A DNA stretch of 64,000 nucleotides from Phocaeicola_A sp036804505 (GCA_036804505.1 DAIRSI010000022.1:1-64000), one strand, 5' to 3'. Counted from the stretch's first letter, positions 17,381 to 25,271 are shown. Notes: a model not told the origin generated them from the letters alone. Numbers and translations: made by a program.

Positions 17381-18070
17381 ATGGAAGAGCTGCAAGATTC
17401 AGTATTAATGGCATCCATGCCCGCTGCAGGATGGATTGATGTAGGAGGATTTGAGGAATTGATCATCCGTTTCTTCGTAAACATCATCTTCGTCGGCATT
17501 ATTATTCATTTCTTCTACTATCCGAAGAGTAAGAGGAAAGATTATTATTTCACGTTTTCCCTCATTGCCGTCAGTATATTCCTGCTGATATTCCTGATGG
17601 GGGGCGTCAAGTTGAAAGTCGGTTTCGCGCTGGGACTTTTCGCCATTTTTGGAATCATCCGATATAGGACGGAGTCAGTGCCTATCCGTGAAATGACTTA
17701 TCTGTTCGTCATCATTGCCATTTCTGCAATCAACGGTCTGGCAGGTAGCATCAGTTATGCGGAACTGCTGGCAACGAACTTTTTGTTTATCTTTGCTACA
17801 TGGGTATGCGAAAGCAATAGGTGGATAAAGCATGTGTCTACCAAACTGATTACATATGACAATATCAAACTGATTGTTCCGGAAAAGAGGGCGGAGTTGA
17901 TTTCGGATTTGGAAAAACGTACGGGTTTGAAAATACAGAGGGTAGAGATAGGCTCTTTGAACTTTCTGAAGGATTCTGCTCTCATAAAGATTTATTATGA
18001 GGAAATGAATGGTGAATTGAATACGATAGATGAAATGACTAAAACCCCCAAAGTATATGAAGATTTATAA
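17381..18070 (+). CDS. DUF4956 family integral membrane protein
   Basis: A 229-residue membrane protein. Four or five hydrophobic segments occupy about residues 25-145 (including IIRFFVNIIFVGIIIHFFYY, FTFSLIAVSIFLLIFLMGG, LFVIIAISAINGLAG and ELLATNFLFIFATWV). They are followed by a soluble C-terminal domain of about 80 residues (ITYDNIKLIVPEKRAELISD ... IKIYYEE). The motif GIIRYRTESVPIREMTYLF between segments is characteristic of DUF4956 proteins, which often neighbour VTC-domain genes. It starts 2 bp after the VTC gene and overlaps the next gene by 14 bp, so it is part of a coupled operon. Function unknown; a channel or membrane scaffold for the VTC product is a guess. Confidence 0.85.
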   Translation: MEELQDSVLMASMPAAGWIDVGGFEELIIRFFVNIIFVGIIIHFFYYPKSKRKDYYFTFSLIAVSIFLLIFLMGGVKLKVGFALGLFAIFGIIRYRTESVPIREMTYLFVIIAISAINGLAGSISYAELLATNFLFIFATWVCESNRWIKHVSTKLITYDNIKLIVPEKRAELISDLEKRTGLKIQRVEIGSLNFLKDSALIKIYYEEMNGELNTIDEMTKTPKVYEDL

Positions 18071-18797
18071 AGCTTATTTATTGGTGGCCGGCTTCTGTCT
18101 TTCTTTGACGGCAATGGCACAGGAGGATGATTTCGGCATTTGGACGAGTGTTGGTGCAACGAAAAAGATAACCAAGGATTTCGGTATCACCGGTGAACTT
18201 GAATACCGTACCCGCAATGATTCCAAAACTACCGAGAGGTGGTCGGGCGAGTTGTCCATGAACTATAAACTGGCTCCTTATCTGAAACTGGAAGGAGGAT
18301 ATGTATATATCTACTATAATCATCCCAGTGAATTCACCTCCAAGGGTAATTACATTCCAGAATACTGGTCTCCCAGACATCGTCTTTACTTCGGTGCTGC
18401 AGGTTCTTATAAGACCAACCGCTGGACATTTTCTCTTCGCGAACGGTATCAGTACACTTATCGTACGTCCTTGACAGTTCCAAAATATTCGGATACATCC
18501 AAGACAGAACAGAAATCGGATGAAGAAATTTCCGGAAAGTCGACCAGCATCCTGAGATCGCGCTTGCAGGTAGAATATGACATAAAGGGAAGTCCTTTCA
18601 AACCGTTTGCTTCCTGCGAACTGTTCAACTTGATATCCGACGGAATGAAGAACGACAAAACCCGTTGGACCATAGGAACTGACTTTGCCTTGAACAAATC
18701 GAATTCAATCGAATTGTATTACCGCTATCAGAAACAGGCTGATGACGACGAAGCCAACGGACATATTTTAGGAATAGGCTATTCCATTAAATTTTAA
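18057..18797 (+). CDS. DUF2490-type outer-membrane beta-barrel protein
   Basis: A 246-residue protein with a signal peptide (YLLVAGFCLSLTAMAQ) and alternating amphipathic strands throughout (GITGELEYRTRND, YLKLEGGYVYIYYNHP, FSLRERYQYTYRTS, SIELYYRYQKQADDD). It ends in a Phe (GIGYSIKF), as expected for a BAM-assembled barrel of about 10-12 strands. This matches the DUF2490 family. It overlaps the DUF4956 gene by 14 bp and precedes the lipoprotein gene by 12 bp. In the cassette it would provide the outer-membrane element. Confidence 0.85.
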   Translation: MKIYKAYLLVAGFCLSLTAMAQEDDFGIWTSVGATKKITKDFGITGELEYRTRNDSKTTERWSGELSMNYKLAPYLKLEGGYVYIYYNHPSEFTSKGNYIPEYWSPRHRLYFGAAGSYKTNRWTFSLRERYQYTYRTSLTVPKYSDTSKTEQKSDEEISGKSTSILRSRLQVEYDIKGSPFKPFASCELFNLISDGMKNDKTRWTIGTDFALNKSNSIELYYRYQKQADDDEANGHILGIGYSIKF

Positions 18798-18809
18798 ATA
18801 GATACAAGT

Positions 18810-20771
18810 ATGATGCGCAATAAATTGATTTTGGCAGGACTGTTTTATGCAGTCTTATCTGTGGGATGTACCACAGATGACGGTTTGACTGATACAGACG
18901 ATACAAGTTCGAGCGGCAGTTCATCTTCATCGTCTTCTTCGAGTGGCAGCTCTAGTTCTTCGACAACCGTAGGTGATGAGGTAACTACCACTTCCGCAGA
19001 CGATTATCTGGGAAAATATACGACTGCCTCCACCATGAAAATAGTATGGAGCGGAAGCACGGCAACCGTTTCCAGTGTTCCGGATTCAGTAACGGTGACT
19101 TCCAATTCTTCAGGCAATGTTGTCCTGACTTCAACCACATCCAGGTTCATCCGTTATCAAGTGAGTGGTTCCGGTTCGGGTTCTTTGAAAATATACAGTG
19201 ACCATCTCTATGAAATTTCCATGAACGGGCTAACGCTGACTTCTTCTTCGGGACCTGCTTTCAACCTTCAAAGTCACAAGCGTGCGTTTATCGTACCCGA
19301 GAGCGGTACCACCAATACTTTGGCGGATTCTTCCACATATCCTACCAGTACGGAGGACCAGAAGGGTACTTTGTTTGCCGAAGGCCAACTGATCTTTGCC
19401 GGTTCGGGAACGCTGAATGTGAAGGGAAATTACAAGCATGCCATTTGCAGTGACGACTATATCGTCGGGATGAGCGGAACTGTGAATGTTACAGGAGCTG
19501 CAGCCGATGCAATCCATACTAATTCGTATGTGATTCTGCAGGATGGAACATGGACTTTGGCATCCGTTGAAGAAGGTGTTCAGGTGGAAGCAGGGAATGC
19601 ATGTATCAACGGCGGTTCACTGACTTCGGTGACCACAGGTGAAAAGGCGCACACTATCTCTACGGCAGGCAATTTCCGTCAGACGGCAGGAACTCTGACT
19701 TCTACGGTTTCTGGTGCAGGTTCTAAATGTATTAAGACGGACGGGGATGTGAACATTGCAGGCGGGACATTCAAACTGACAACTACGGGAGGTGTGTATG
19801 TGGAATCTACTACAGATGTTAGTTCGGCTTGCGGCATCAATTGCGACGGCAATCTGAATATCACGGGTGGAACATTTACAATGACAAGTAGCGGACAAGC
19901 CGGTAAGTGTATTTCGGTTGATGGTACTGCCATTTTCGGAAATTCTACTGGCGGACCTAACATAACAGCTACAACAAGTGGTTCTGCTTATGGTACTAGT
20001 AATGGAGGCGGAGGTTTTGGCGGTTCGTCATCAAGCTCGAATTCTTCCAAGGCAAAAGCTATCAAGAGCGAGGGAGCATTGACCATCAATGACGGTGTGT
20101 TCACCATCAAGACTTCTACCAGCGAGGCCGAAGGCATTGAATCCAAAACATCCGTCACCATCAATGGGGGTAAGGTTGTTGCTACCACTTATGATGATGC
20201 CATTAACTCTTCGGGAATGATTACCGTCAATGGAGGTTATGTATATGCTTACGCAAGCAATAACGATGCTATAGATTCGAATTATGGAAAGAGCGGTGCC
20301 ATTACCATAAATGGCGGTGTGGTGATAGCTCATGGTACTTCATCACCCGAGGAAGGGCTTGATGCTGACAGTCCGTCTTATCTGACTATCAAAGGAGGTA
20401 CTGTATTCACTTCCGGAGGAAATCAGGGAGGTAGCGGTTCGCCAAGTTGTTCGCAACCGGTAGTTCTGATAGGAATGTCATTGTCGGCAGGGTATTTCAC
20501 TGTGGCTGATTCCAATGGTACGGTTATTTTTGCTTGCAAGGTCCCGCGCAGCATGAGTGCCGATTATTCCTATGTCACTTCTTCATCGTTCAAAAGCGGC
20601 AGTACTTATAAATATGGTGTGTCCTCTTCTGCTCCAAGCAGCTATACATCCAATTGGGACAGTTATTATTATGCTGGAGGCAGCTCCTCAGTTTCTTCGT
20701 GGAGCAGTTTTACCTGTGGTTCTGGATATTCCTCTACAGGATCTTCCAGTAGCGGCGGTTTCGGAAGATAA
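18810..20771 (+). CDS. DUF4353 (Cthe_2159-like) carbohydrate-binding beta-helix lipoprotein
   Basis: A 653-residue surface-type lipoprotein. The lipobox ends at Cys20. Residues about 28-56 form a Ser/Gly-rich linker, then a long right-handed parallel beta-helix begins with repeats such as ITINGGVVIAHGTSSPEEG, SVTINGGKVVATTYDDAINS and LNITGGTFTMTSSGQAGKC. Repeated acidic turns (DDAINSSG, NDAIDSNYG, EEGLDADS) resemble the calcium sites of the pectate-binding family that includes Clostridium thermocellum Cthe_2159. The tail is again Ser/Gly-rich and ends GGFGR. It is last in the cassette, followed by a strong terminator. Ligand unknown; acidic polysaccharide or polyphosphate with calcium are reasonable options. 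Confidence 0.85.
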   Translation: MMRNKLILAGLFYAVLSVGCTTDDGLTDTDDTSSSGSSSSSSSSSGSSSSSTTVGDEVTTTSADDYLGKYTTASTMKIVWSGSTATVSSVPDSVTVTSNSSGNVVLTSTTSRFIRYQVSGSGSGSLKIYSDHLYEISMNGLTLTSSSGPAFNLQSHKRAFIVPESGTTNTLADSSTYPTSTEDQKGTLFAEGQLIFAGSGTLNVKGNYKHAICSDDYIVGMSGTVNVTGAAADAIHTNSYVILQDGTWTLASVEEGVQVEAGNACINGGSLTSVTTGEKAHTISTAGNFRQTAGTLTSTVSGAGSKCIKTDGDVNIAGGTFKLTTTGGVYVESTTDVSSACGINCDGNLNITGGTFTMTSSGQAGKCISVDGTAIFGNSTGGPNITATTSGSAYGTSNGGGGFGGSSSSSNSSKAKAIKSEGALTINDGVFTIKTSTSEAEGIESKTSVTINGGKVVATTYDDAINSSGMITVNGGYVYAYASNNDAIDSNYGKSGAITINGGVVIAHGTSSPEEGLDADSPSYLTIKGGTVFTSGGNQGGSGSPSCSQPVVLIGMSLSAGYFTVADSNGTVIFACKVPRSMSADYSYVTSSSFKSGSTYKYGVSSSAPSSYTSNWDSYYYAGGSSSVSSWSSFTCGSGYSSTGSSSSGGFGR

Positions 20772-20777
20772 GATAAT

Positions 20778-20810
20778 AAAAAAATCCATCGGAAACGATG
20801 GATTTTTTTT
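20778..20810. terminator. Bidirectional terminator between the VTC cassette and pyrH
   Basis: A perfect stem (AAAATCCATCG with CGATGGATTTT) around a GAAA tetraloop, with A-tract and T-tract on either side so that it works in both directions. It lies between convergent transcripts. Confidence 0.85.
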
Positions 20811-20822
20811 GTCTGTCGGGAA

Positions 20823-21533
20823 TTAGTTATGTACTACAGTGCCTATGTTTTCGCCTGCAATCACTTTCTTCAGGTTTCCTTTTTTGTCCATATCGAAGAC
20901 AATGATGGGAAGATTGTTCTCTTTGCACATACAGGTGGCTGTGAGATCCATGACCTTCAGTCCGCGTTTTAGAATTTCATCATAAGTGATGTCGTCGAAT
21001 TTGGTTGCTGTAGGGTCTTTTTCCGGATCAGCCGTATAGATACCGTCCACACGGGTACCTTTCAGCATGATGTCGGCTTCAATCTCTATTCCTCGCAAGG
21101 AAGAGCCCGTATCGGTAGTGAAGAACGGATTGCCGGTTCCTGCCGACATGATGACCACTTCGCCGTTTTCCATGGCTTCTATGGCTTTCCATTTGCTGTA
21201 GAAGTCTCCGATAGGTTCCATACGTATAGCTGTGAGTACACGGGCTTTTACACCGGCTGCACCCAGTGCAGAACTGAGTCCCAAACTGTTGATTACCGTA
21301 GCAAGCATTCCCATCTGGTCACCTTTCACACGGTCAAACCCCTTGGATGCGCCGCTGAGTCCCCGGAAAATATTTCCACCGCCGATCACGATACCTATCT
21401 GGATTCCCATGTCGTGGATTTCCTTTATCTGCAAGGCATATTCGTTCAGCCGTTTTTCGTCGATGCCGTATTGCTTTTCTCCCATCAGGCTTTCGCCGCT
21501 TAATTTCAAAAGAATTCTTTTATACTTTGCCAT
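20823..21533 (-). CDS. pyrH: UMP kinase
   Basis: A 236-residue bacterial-type UMP kinase of the amino-acid kinase fold, converting UMP to UDP. Motifs: KRILLKLSGESLMG at the N-terminus, GIVIGGGNIFRG (about 48-59), and STGTGNPFFTTD-like ATP-binding loop (read as SAGTGNPFFTTDT), then MLKGTRVDGIYTADP. It is the last gene of yraN-biotin ligase-pyrH, 18 bp after the ligase. The usual downstream partner frr is present on the same strand but 4.4 kb further on. Confidence 0.97.
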   Translation of the reverse strand: MAKYKRILLKLSGESLMGEKQYGIDEKRLNEYALQIKEIHDMGIQIGIVIGGGNIFRGLSGASKGFDRVKGDQMGMLATVINSLGLSSALGAAGVKARVLTAIRMEPIGDFYSKWKAIEAMENGEVVIMSAGTGNPFFTTDTGSSLRGIEIEADIMLKGTRVDGIYTADPEKDPTATKFDDITYDEILKRGLKVMDLTATCMCKENNLPIIVFDMDKKGNLKKVIAGENIGTVVHN

Positions 21534-21551
21534 AAGTTTATGTTTTTTGAT

Positions 21552-22319
21552 TTATAATATGATACTTACTTCCTTGAATGCATATCTCCTGAATTTTCCC
21601 CATTCGTCTTTCAGAACAAGGATTCCCGATGGTTCCACACCTTCTATGCGAGCCTGAAAGACTCCGTCCTTGTCTTTATAGGGAAAGAGTCCTTCACCTC
21701 TGAACAGAGATTTTGCATATAGTTTCCTGATGCTTTCGAATCGTCCGTCTTGCAATTTCCGATAGTAAGACTCGAAGCTGTTGAGAATACAGCTTAGAAT
21801 AGAGGTCGTATTTTCTTCCATTCCTGTTATCTGTTTGAGGGAGACAGGATTGGGGGCATTGCTGACAAATGATTCCTGATTAATGTTCAATCCTTCGCCT
21901 AGAATGCTTTGGGATATGATTTTCCCCAGCAAGTCATTTTCAATAAGGATGCCGCAAATTTTCTTTTCCTTCCAGTAGATATCATTGGGCCATTTGATGG
22001 AACAATTCTGCATAAATTTATCCAGAGTGTCTTTGATACTTAAGGAGATAATCTGGGAGAGGTAAAACTGCTCGTTGCCTGCGAGAAAATCCGGACGGCA
22101 CAGAATACTGAAAAGCAGATTCTTTCCCGGAGAACTTTCCCAGCTGTTGCCTCTTTGTCCTTTTCCGGCAACCTGAAAATCCGTAACGGCGACAGTAAAT
22201 TCCGAATCGGAAAGTTCTTCTGCGTGATTGTGCAGATAATTATTGGTGGAATCAGTCTCTTCGAGTCTGATGACTTTCCAATTGTTCGATATTTCGAGTT
22301 TCTCAATCATTTTATTCAT
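21552..22319 (-). CDS. Biotin--[acetyl-CoA-carboxylase] ligase
   Basis: A 255-residue biotin protein ligase that attaches biotin to carboxyl-carrier proteins. The catalytic signature GKGQRGNSWESSPGKN covers the biotinyl-adenylate loop, and SIKWPNDIYWKEKKICGILIE carries the expected KWPND. It lacks the N-terminal winged helix of E. coli BirA, so it should be a pure enzyme and not a repressor. ATG at 22319 is used; ATG at 22310 (three residues shorter) is also possible. It starts 4 bp after the yraN stop. Confidence 0.93.
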   Translation of the reverse strand: MNKMIEKLEISNNWKVIRLEETDSTNNYLHNHAEELSDSEFTVAVTDFQVAGKGQRGNSWESSPGKNLLFSILCRPDFLAGNEQFYLSQIISLSIKDTLDKFMQNCSIKWPNDIYWKEKKICGILIENDLLGKIISQSILGEGLNINQESFVSNAPNPVSLKQITGMEENTTSILSCILNSFESYYRKLQDGRFESIRKLYAKSLFRGEGLFPYKDKDGVFQARIEGVEPSGILVLKDEWGKFRRYAFKEVSIIL

Positions 22320-22323
22320 TCAA

Positions 22324-22689
22324 TTACCATACGGGAGAATAGAAAGCCTCTTGGATATGCTCTATCCGGAAAGGTTGGTTGGTCCCGGTGACAGTTATGA
22401 TATCAAATCTGACAGGCAGGTCGATGCAGTTTTTTCGGATATATGCATCTGTCGATGTAACTATTCTTCTTATTTTTACATCGGTAACTGCATCTTCGGG
22501 ATTTCCGAATGAATTGTTTCTTCGGGTTTTTACTTCGACGATAATCAGTGTATCATCCTTCTGAGCTACAATGTCCAGTTCCTTTTTTCCCGAACGCCAG
22601 TTGCGGTCGAGCAGAATGTAGCCTTCATGCAAAAGGTATTGTGCAGCTGCGTCTTCACCCTCTTTTCCCAACAGATTATGTGATGCCAT
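22324..22689 (-). CDS. YraN/UPF0102 family nuclease-like protein
   Basis: A 121-residue UPF0102 protein with a Holliday-junction-resolvase-like endonuclease fold. The expected residues are visible: GEDAAAQYLL (about 11-20), RNWRSGKKELDIVAQ and LIIVEVKTR, giving the E-D-ExK style active site. Cellular role is poorly known for the family. It is first in the operon with biotin ligase and pyrH. A good promoter lies only about 14 bp upstream of the ATG, so the leader is very short. Confidence 0.92.
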   Translation of the reverse strand: MASHNLLGKEGEDAAAQYLLHEGYILLDRNWRSGKKELDIVAQKDDTLIIVEVKTRRNNSFGNPEDAVTDVKIRRIVTSTDAYIRKNCIDLPVRFDIITVTGTNQPFRIEHIQEAFYSPVW

Positions 22690-22702
22690 AAATTTGTTTT
22701 TG

Positions 22703-22734
22703 CAAAAATAATTGTTTTATGCTTTGTATTTCAA
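22703..22734 (-). promoter_or_regulatory. Promoter for yraN-biotin ligase-pyrH
   Basis: On the minus strand TTG (22734-22732), a 21-bp spacer, and TATTTTTG (22710-22703). Transcription would start near 22698, only about 9 nt before the yraN ATG. It overlaps the divergent promoter at 22723-22753. Confidence 0.55.
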
Positions 22735-22753
22735 TAATGTAAGGTTAATTTTG
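22723..22753 (+). promoter_or_regulatory. Promoter for the small possible RHH gene and tadA
   Basis: TTTG (22723-22726), a 19-bp spacer and TAATTTTG (22746-22753): a very good match. Transcription would start near 22758, so an ATG at 22712 is excluded and the ATG at 22763 would have only a few leader bases. Confidence 0.6.
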
Positions 22754-22762
22754 CAACCGAAT

Positions 22763-22996
22763 ATGAATAAAAACGGTAAAAAACGGGTAAAGGTGCTTTC
22801 CGGCGAACCTAAAAGACATCAGAGAATGGTGTGTCTGGTGAGCGAGGAGGAAGCGCGTATTGTAGATTGTTATCTCAAAAAGTATAAGATAACAAACAAG
22901 GGTCGTTGGATTCGTGAAACTGTACTTACTTTTATTCATAAGAATATGGAGGAAGATTACCCTACTTTGTTCGGCGAAAATGAAATGAGAAGATAG
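22763..22996 (+). CDS. Small conserved protein, possible ribbon-helix-helix DNA-binding protein
   Basis: A 77-residue protein when read from ATG 22763; a longer reading from 22712 would begin upstream of the promoter. The N-terminus is very basic (NKNGKKRVKVLSGEPKRHQR). It is followed by a beta strand (MVCLVSEEEARIV), a helix (DCYLKKYKI) and KGRWIRETVLTFIHKNMEEDY, an arrangement like the ribbon-helix-helix fold of MobC/CopG-type proteins. It ends 2 bp before tadA and is cotranscribed with it. Function unknown; DNA or RNA binding is inferred from charge and predicted fold only. Confidence 0.65.
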   Translation: MNKNGKKRVKVLSGEPKRHQRMVCLVSEEEARIVDCYLKKYKITNKGRWIRETVLTFIHKNMEEDYPTLFGENEMRR

Positions 22997-22998
22997 AA

Positions 22999-23433
22999 AT
23001 GACTGATGACAGTTTCTACATGAAGCAGGCTTTACTTGAGGCTCAAAAGGCTTTCGATAAGGGAGAAGTTCCGGTGGGTGCCGTTGTGGTAAGCAAAGGA
23101 CGAATCATAGCTCGTGCCTATAATCTGACGGAGACTCTCAACGATGTTACGGCTCATGCCGAGATGCAGGCGATAACTGCAGCCGCCAATACGATTGGGG
23201 GCAAGTACCTTAATGAATGTACCTTGTATGTCACGGTAGAACCTTGTGTAATGTGTGCCGGGGCCTTAGGGTGGGCACAGTTGGGTAAACTGGTGTTTGG
23301 AGCGGAAGATCCGAAACGTGGCTATCAAGTGTATGCACCTAATGCACTTCATCCCAAGACGGAAGTGGTGAAGGGCCTTTTTGCGGAAGAAGCATCTTCC
23401 TTGATGAAGACATTCTTTCAGAGGAAAAGATAA
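22999..23433 (+). CDS. tadA: tRNA-adenosine deaminase TadA-like nucleoside deaminase
   Basis: A 144-residue deaminase of the CDA fold. It probably converts A34 to inosine in tRNA-Arg(ACG). The zinc site is complete: TAHAEMQA (His and catalytic Glu, about 50-57) and PCVMCAGA (two Cys, about 80-87). Other family features are VPVGAVVVSKGRIIARAYN and GAEDPKRGY. A free-nucleobase deaminase role is possible but length and motifs favour TadA. It is convergent with the next gene, with only 2 bp between the stops. Confidence 0.9.
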   Translation: MTDDSFYMKQALLEAQKAFDKGEVPVGAVVVSKGRIIARAYNLTETLNDVTAHAEMQAITAAANTIGGKYLNECTLYVTVEPCVMCAGALGWAQLGKLVFGAEDPKRGYQVYAPNALHPKTEVVKGLFAEEASSLMKTFFQRKR

Positions 23434-23435
23434 TC

Positions 23436-23681
23436 CTATTTTTTTATTTCTTCATAATCGACATATTCTCCTTCGTCTTTGTCGAAAATTTTCTTTTTAT
23501 CGTTTCCGTTCTCTTGGGATTCAGAGTCTTGATTGTTTTCTTCGCTGTTGTGCCTTTTGTTATGTGAATATCTTCCTATTCCAAACAATTTGAATACACT
23601 GTTCAGTACATAAAATCCGATTCCTACAATTATGAAGAATACAAATATGATGAAAAACAAGATGCCACCTATAATACTCAT
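23436..23681 (-). CDS. Small membrane protein, probably DUF4834 family
   Basis: An 81-residue protein with one or two hydrophobic segments at the N-terminus (GGILFFIIFVFFIIVGIGFYVLNSVFKLFG). A highly charged tail follows (NKRHNSEENNQDSESQENGN, then KKKIFDKDEGEYVDYEEI). This layout fits the small Bacteroidales DUF4834 proteins. It lies 63 bp downstream of pssA on the same strand and may share the psd-pssA transcript. Function unknown. Confidence 0.65.
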   Translation of the reverse strand: MSIIGGILFFIIFVFFIIVGIGFYVLNSVFKLFGIGRYSHNKRHNSEENNQDSESQENGNDKKKIFDKDEGEYVDYEEIKK

Positions 23682-23744
23682 TACTTCTTTTTTATTTAAT
23701 ATTTAAAAAGGAAAATGCAACAAATGTGCCAAAAGGTCTTTTTT

Positions 23745-24452
23745 TTAGATTTTCTTTTGGGTAAATATAGATAATAATACATAAATGGTAATGATGGCAG
23801 CAAAACTGCTAATGCCCAGTATCAATATCAGTGGAATGCAAATAATCAGAAAAATGAATCTGATTTGGTTGCTTGCCCATGAAAGATTCTTGAATTTGAG
23901 TGAGAACATCGGGATTTCTGCTACCAGCATCCAGGACAAAAGAAGAATGAACCAGATCATGATAAAAATGCTGAATTTTTCGGATACGATGTAATCGTGT
24001 TCTCCTACAATCAGCGAACCCCAGAACAGTGCGTTGGCTGGGGTAGGCATCCCGATAAAACTTGTTGTCTGACGAGGGTCAATGTTAAATTTCGCCAGCC
24101 TTAATGCTGAAAAAACAGCTATCAGAAATGCTATATAAGGCATTATAGTGGAAAAGTTCGTAAGAAAGGACGGATAGAACATTTCCTTCATGACAGAAAA
24201 AATCATGACGGAAGGAGCAAGTCCGAACGTTGTCAAATCTGCCAGAGAATCGAGCTCTTTTCCTATATCCGATGGGGCTTTTAACAGCCTTGCCGACATG
24301 CCGTCGAAGAAATCGAACACAGCACCCAGAATGATGAAAGTAAAAGCTCCTTGATAGTTTCCCTGAAATGCCAAAGTGCTTGCTATACAACCGGAAAACA
24401 GGTTGCAACTGGTAAGTGTGTTCGGAATATAGCGTGTAATCATGTTTGCCAT
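23745..24452 (-). CDS. pssA: CDP-diacylglycerol--serine O-phosphatidyltransferase
   Basis: A 235-residue membrane enzyme that makes phosphatidylserine from CDP-diacylglycerol and serine. The CDP-alcohol phosphotransferase motif (DG..AR...G...D...D) is intact in FDFFDGMSARLLKAPSDIGK followed by ELDSLAD (about residues 47-73). Six or more hydrophobic segments are visible. It starts 1 bp after psd, so the two consecutive steps to phosphatidylethanolamine are cotranscribed. Confidence 0.95.
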   Translation of the reverse strand: MANMITRYIPNTLTSCNLFSGCIASTLAFQGNYQGAFTFIILGAVFDFFDGMSARLLKAPSDIGKELDSLADLTTFGLAPSVMIFSVMKEMFYPSFLTNFSTIMPYIAFLIAVFSALRLAKFNIDPRQTTSFIGMPTPANALFWGSLIVGEHDYIVSEKFSIFIMIWFILLLSWMLVAEIPMFSLKFKNLSWASNQIRFIFLIICIPLILILGISSFAAIITIYVLLSIFTQKKI

Positions 24453-24453
24453 A

Positions 24454-25140
24454 TCATTTTAATTTGGCGATAACGGTTTCGTTACCGGTAGTCTTTTGTC
24501 CCATGGTGACACAGACTTCCGAATTCACCGGAAGATATACGTCGACTCTGGAACCGAATTTTATGAAACCCATGTGTTCATCAATATAGCAGTCCTCGCC
24601 TTCTTCTGCGTAGGTAACAATTCTTCTTGCCACAGCACCGGCAATCTGCCGTGCCATGATTTCTCTGCCATCTTGTGTCTCGATGATGACGGTGGAACGT
24701 TCGTTTTCTGTACTTGCTTTAGGCAGGTAGGCTTTTTTGAAATTGCCGTTCTGGTGTGCCACTCTCTTTACGACTCCTTCTACAGGATACCAATTGGCAT
24801 GAACATTGATGAGGCTCATGAAGATGGAAATCATCAGGCGCCGGTCATGAAAATATTCATTTTCATCAACTTCTTCTATGACTACAATGGTACCGTCGGC
24901 AGGAGCTACGACTACATCTTTGGCCTCCCCATTGAATATGCGGATGGGGCAACGAAAAAAATTGACAATGATGCCATAGACAATAAGGCTGATGGCAAGC
25001 AATATATAAAAAGGTATATGGCTCTCAAAAATTTTGATTACGCAAAGATTTAAGGCAACAAGAATGAATAAACTTAATATAAGAAAGTTGGTGCCTTCTC
25101 TGTGTATTCGTATTTTCTTGAGTTTTTTTATTCGGTTCAT
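24454..25140 (-). CDS. psd: Phosphatidylserine decarboxylase (short, PSD-A type)
   Basis: A 228-residue pyruvoyl-dependent decarboxylase that converts phosphatidylserine to phosphatidylethanolamine. Two hydrophobic segments near the N-terminus (about residues 17-62) place it at the inner membrane. The self-cleavage site is GS within MGFIKFGSRVDVYLP (about 187-201), yielding the pyruvoyl alpha chain. DGTIVVIEEVDE and SIFMSLINVHANWYPVEG are further family motifs. It is first in the psd-pssA operon with a strong promoter upstream. Confidence 0.95.
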   Translation of the reverse strand: MNRIKKLKKIRIHREGTNFLILSLFILVALNLCVIKIFESHIPFYILLAISLIVYGIIVNFFRCPIRIFNGEAKDVVVAPADGTIVVIEEVDENEYFHDRRLMISIFMSLINVHANWYPVEGVVKRVAHQNGNFKKAYLPKASTENERSTVIIETQDGREIMARQIAGAVARRIVTYAEEGEDCYIDEHMGFIKFGSRVDVYLPVNSEVCVTMGQKTTGNETVIAKLK

Positions 25141-25168
25141 TAATTGTCTGGATATTCTTTTAATGTTG

Positions 25169-25200
25169 CAAAAATAGTTTTATTTTGCTTATTACGCAAA
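25169..25200 (-). promoter_or_regulatory. Promoter for psd-pssA
   Basis: On the minus strand TTTG (25200-25197), a 20-bp spacer and TATTTTTG (25176-25169). The leader to psd would be about 25 nt. It lies in the divergent spacer with dnaE. Confidence 0.65.
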
Positions 25201-25271
25201 TAAAAAAGAATAGAATTTGCTTATAACCTCAAAGAGATGTATCTTTAAACGAATTTTCAAGGATTAAAAAT

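Noticed and set aside
22712..22762. Upstream start for the small RHH-like gene
   Set aside because: It would begin upstream of the predicted transcription start and inside the promoter.
23729..23760. CCAAAAG/CTTTTGG inverted repeat across the pssA stop
   Set aside because: The arms are short and AT-rich with a large loop and no T-tract in the proper place, so it is not a clear terminator.
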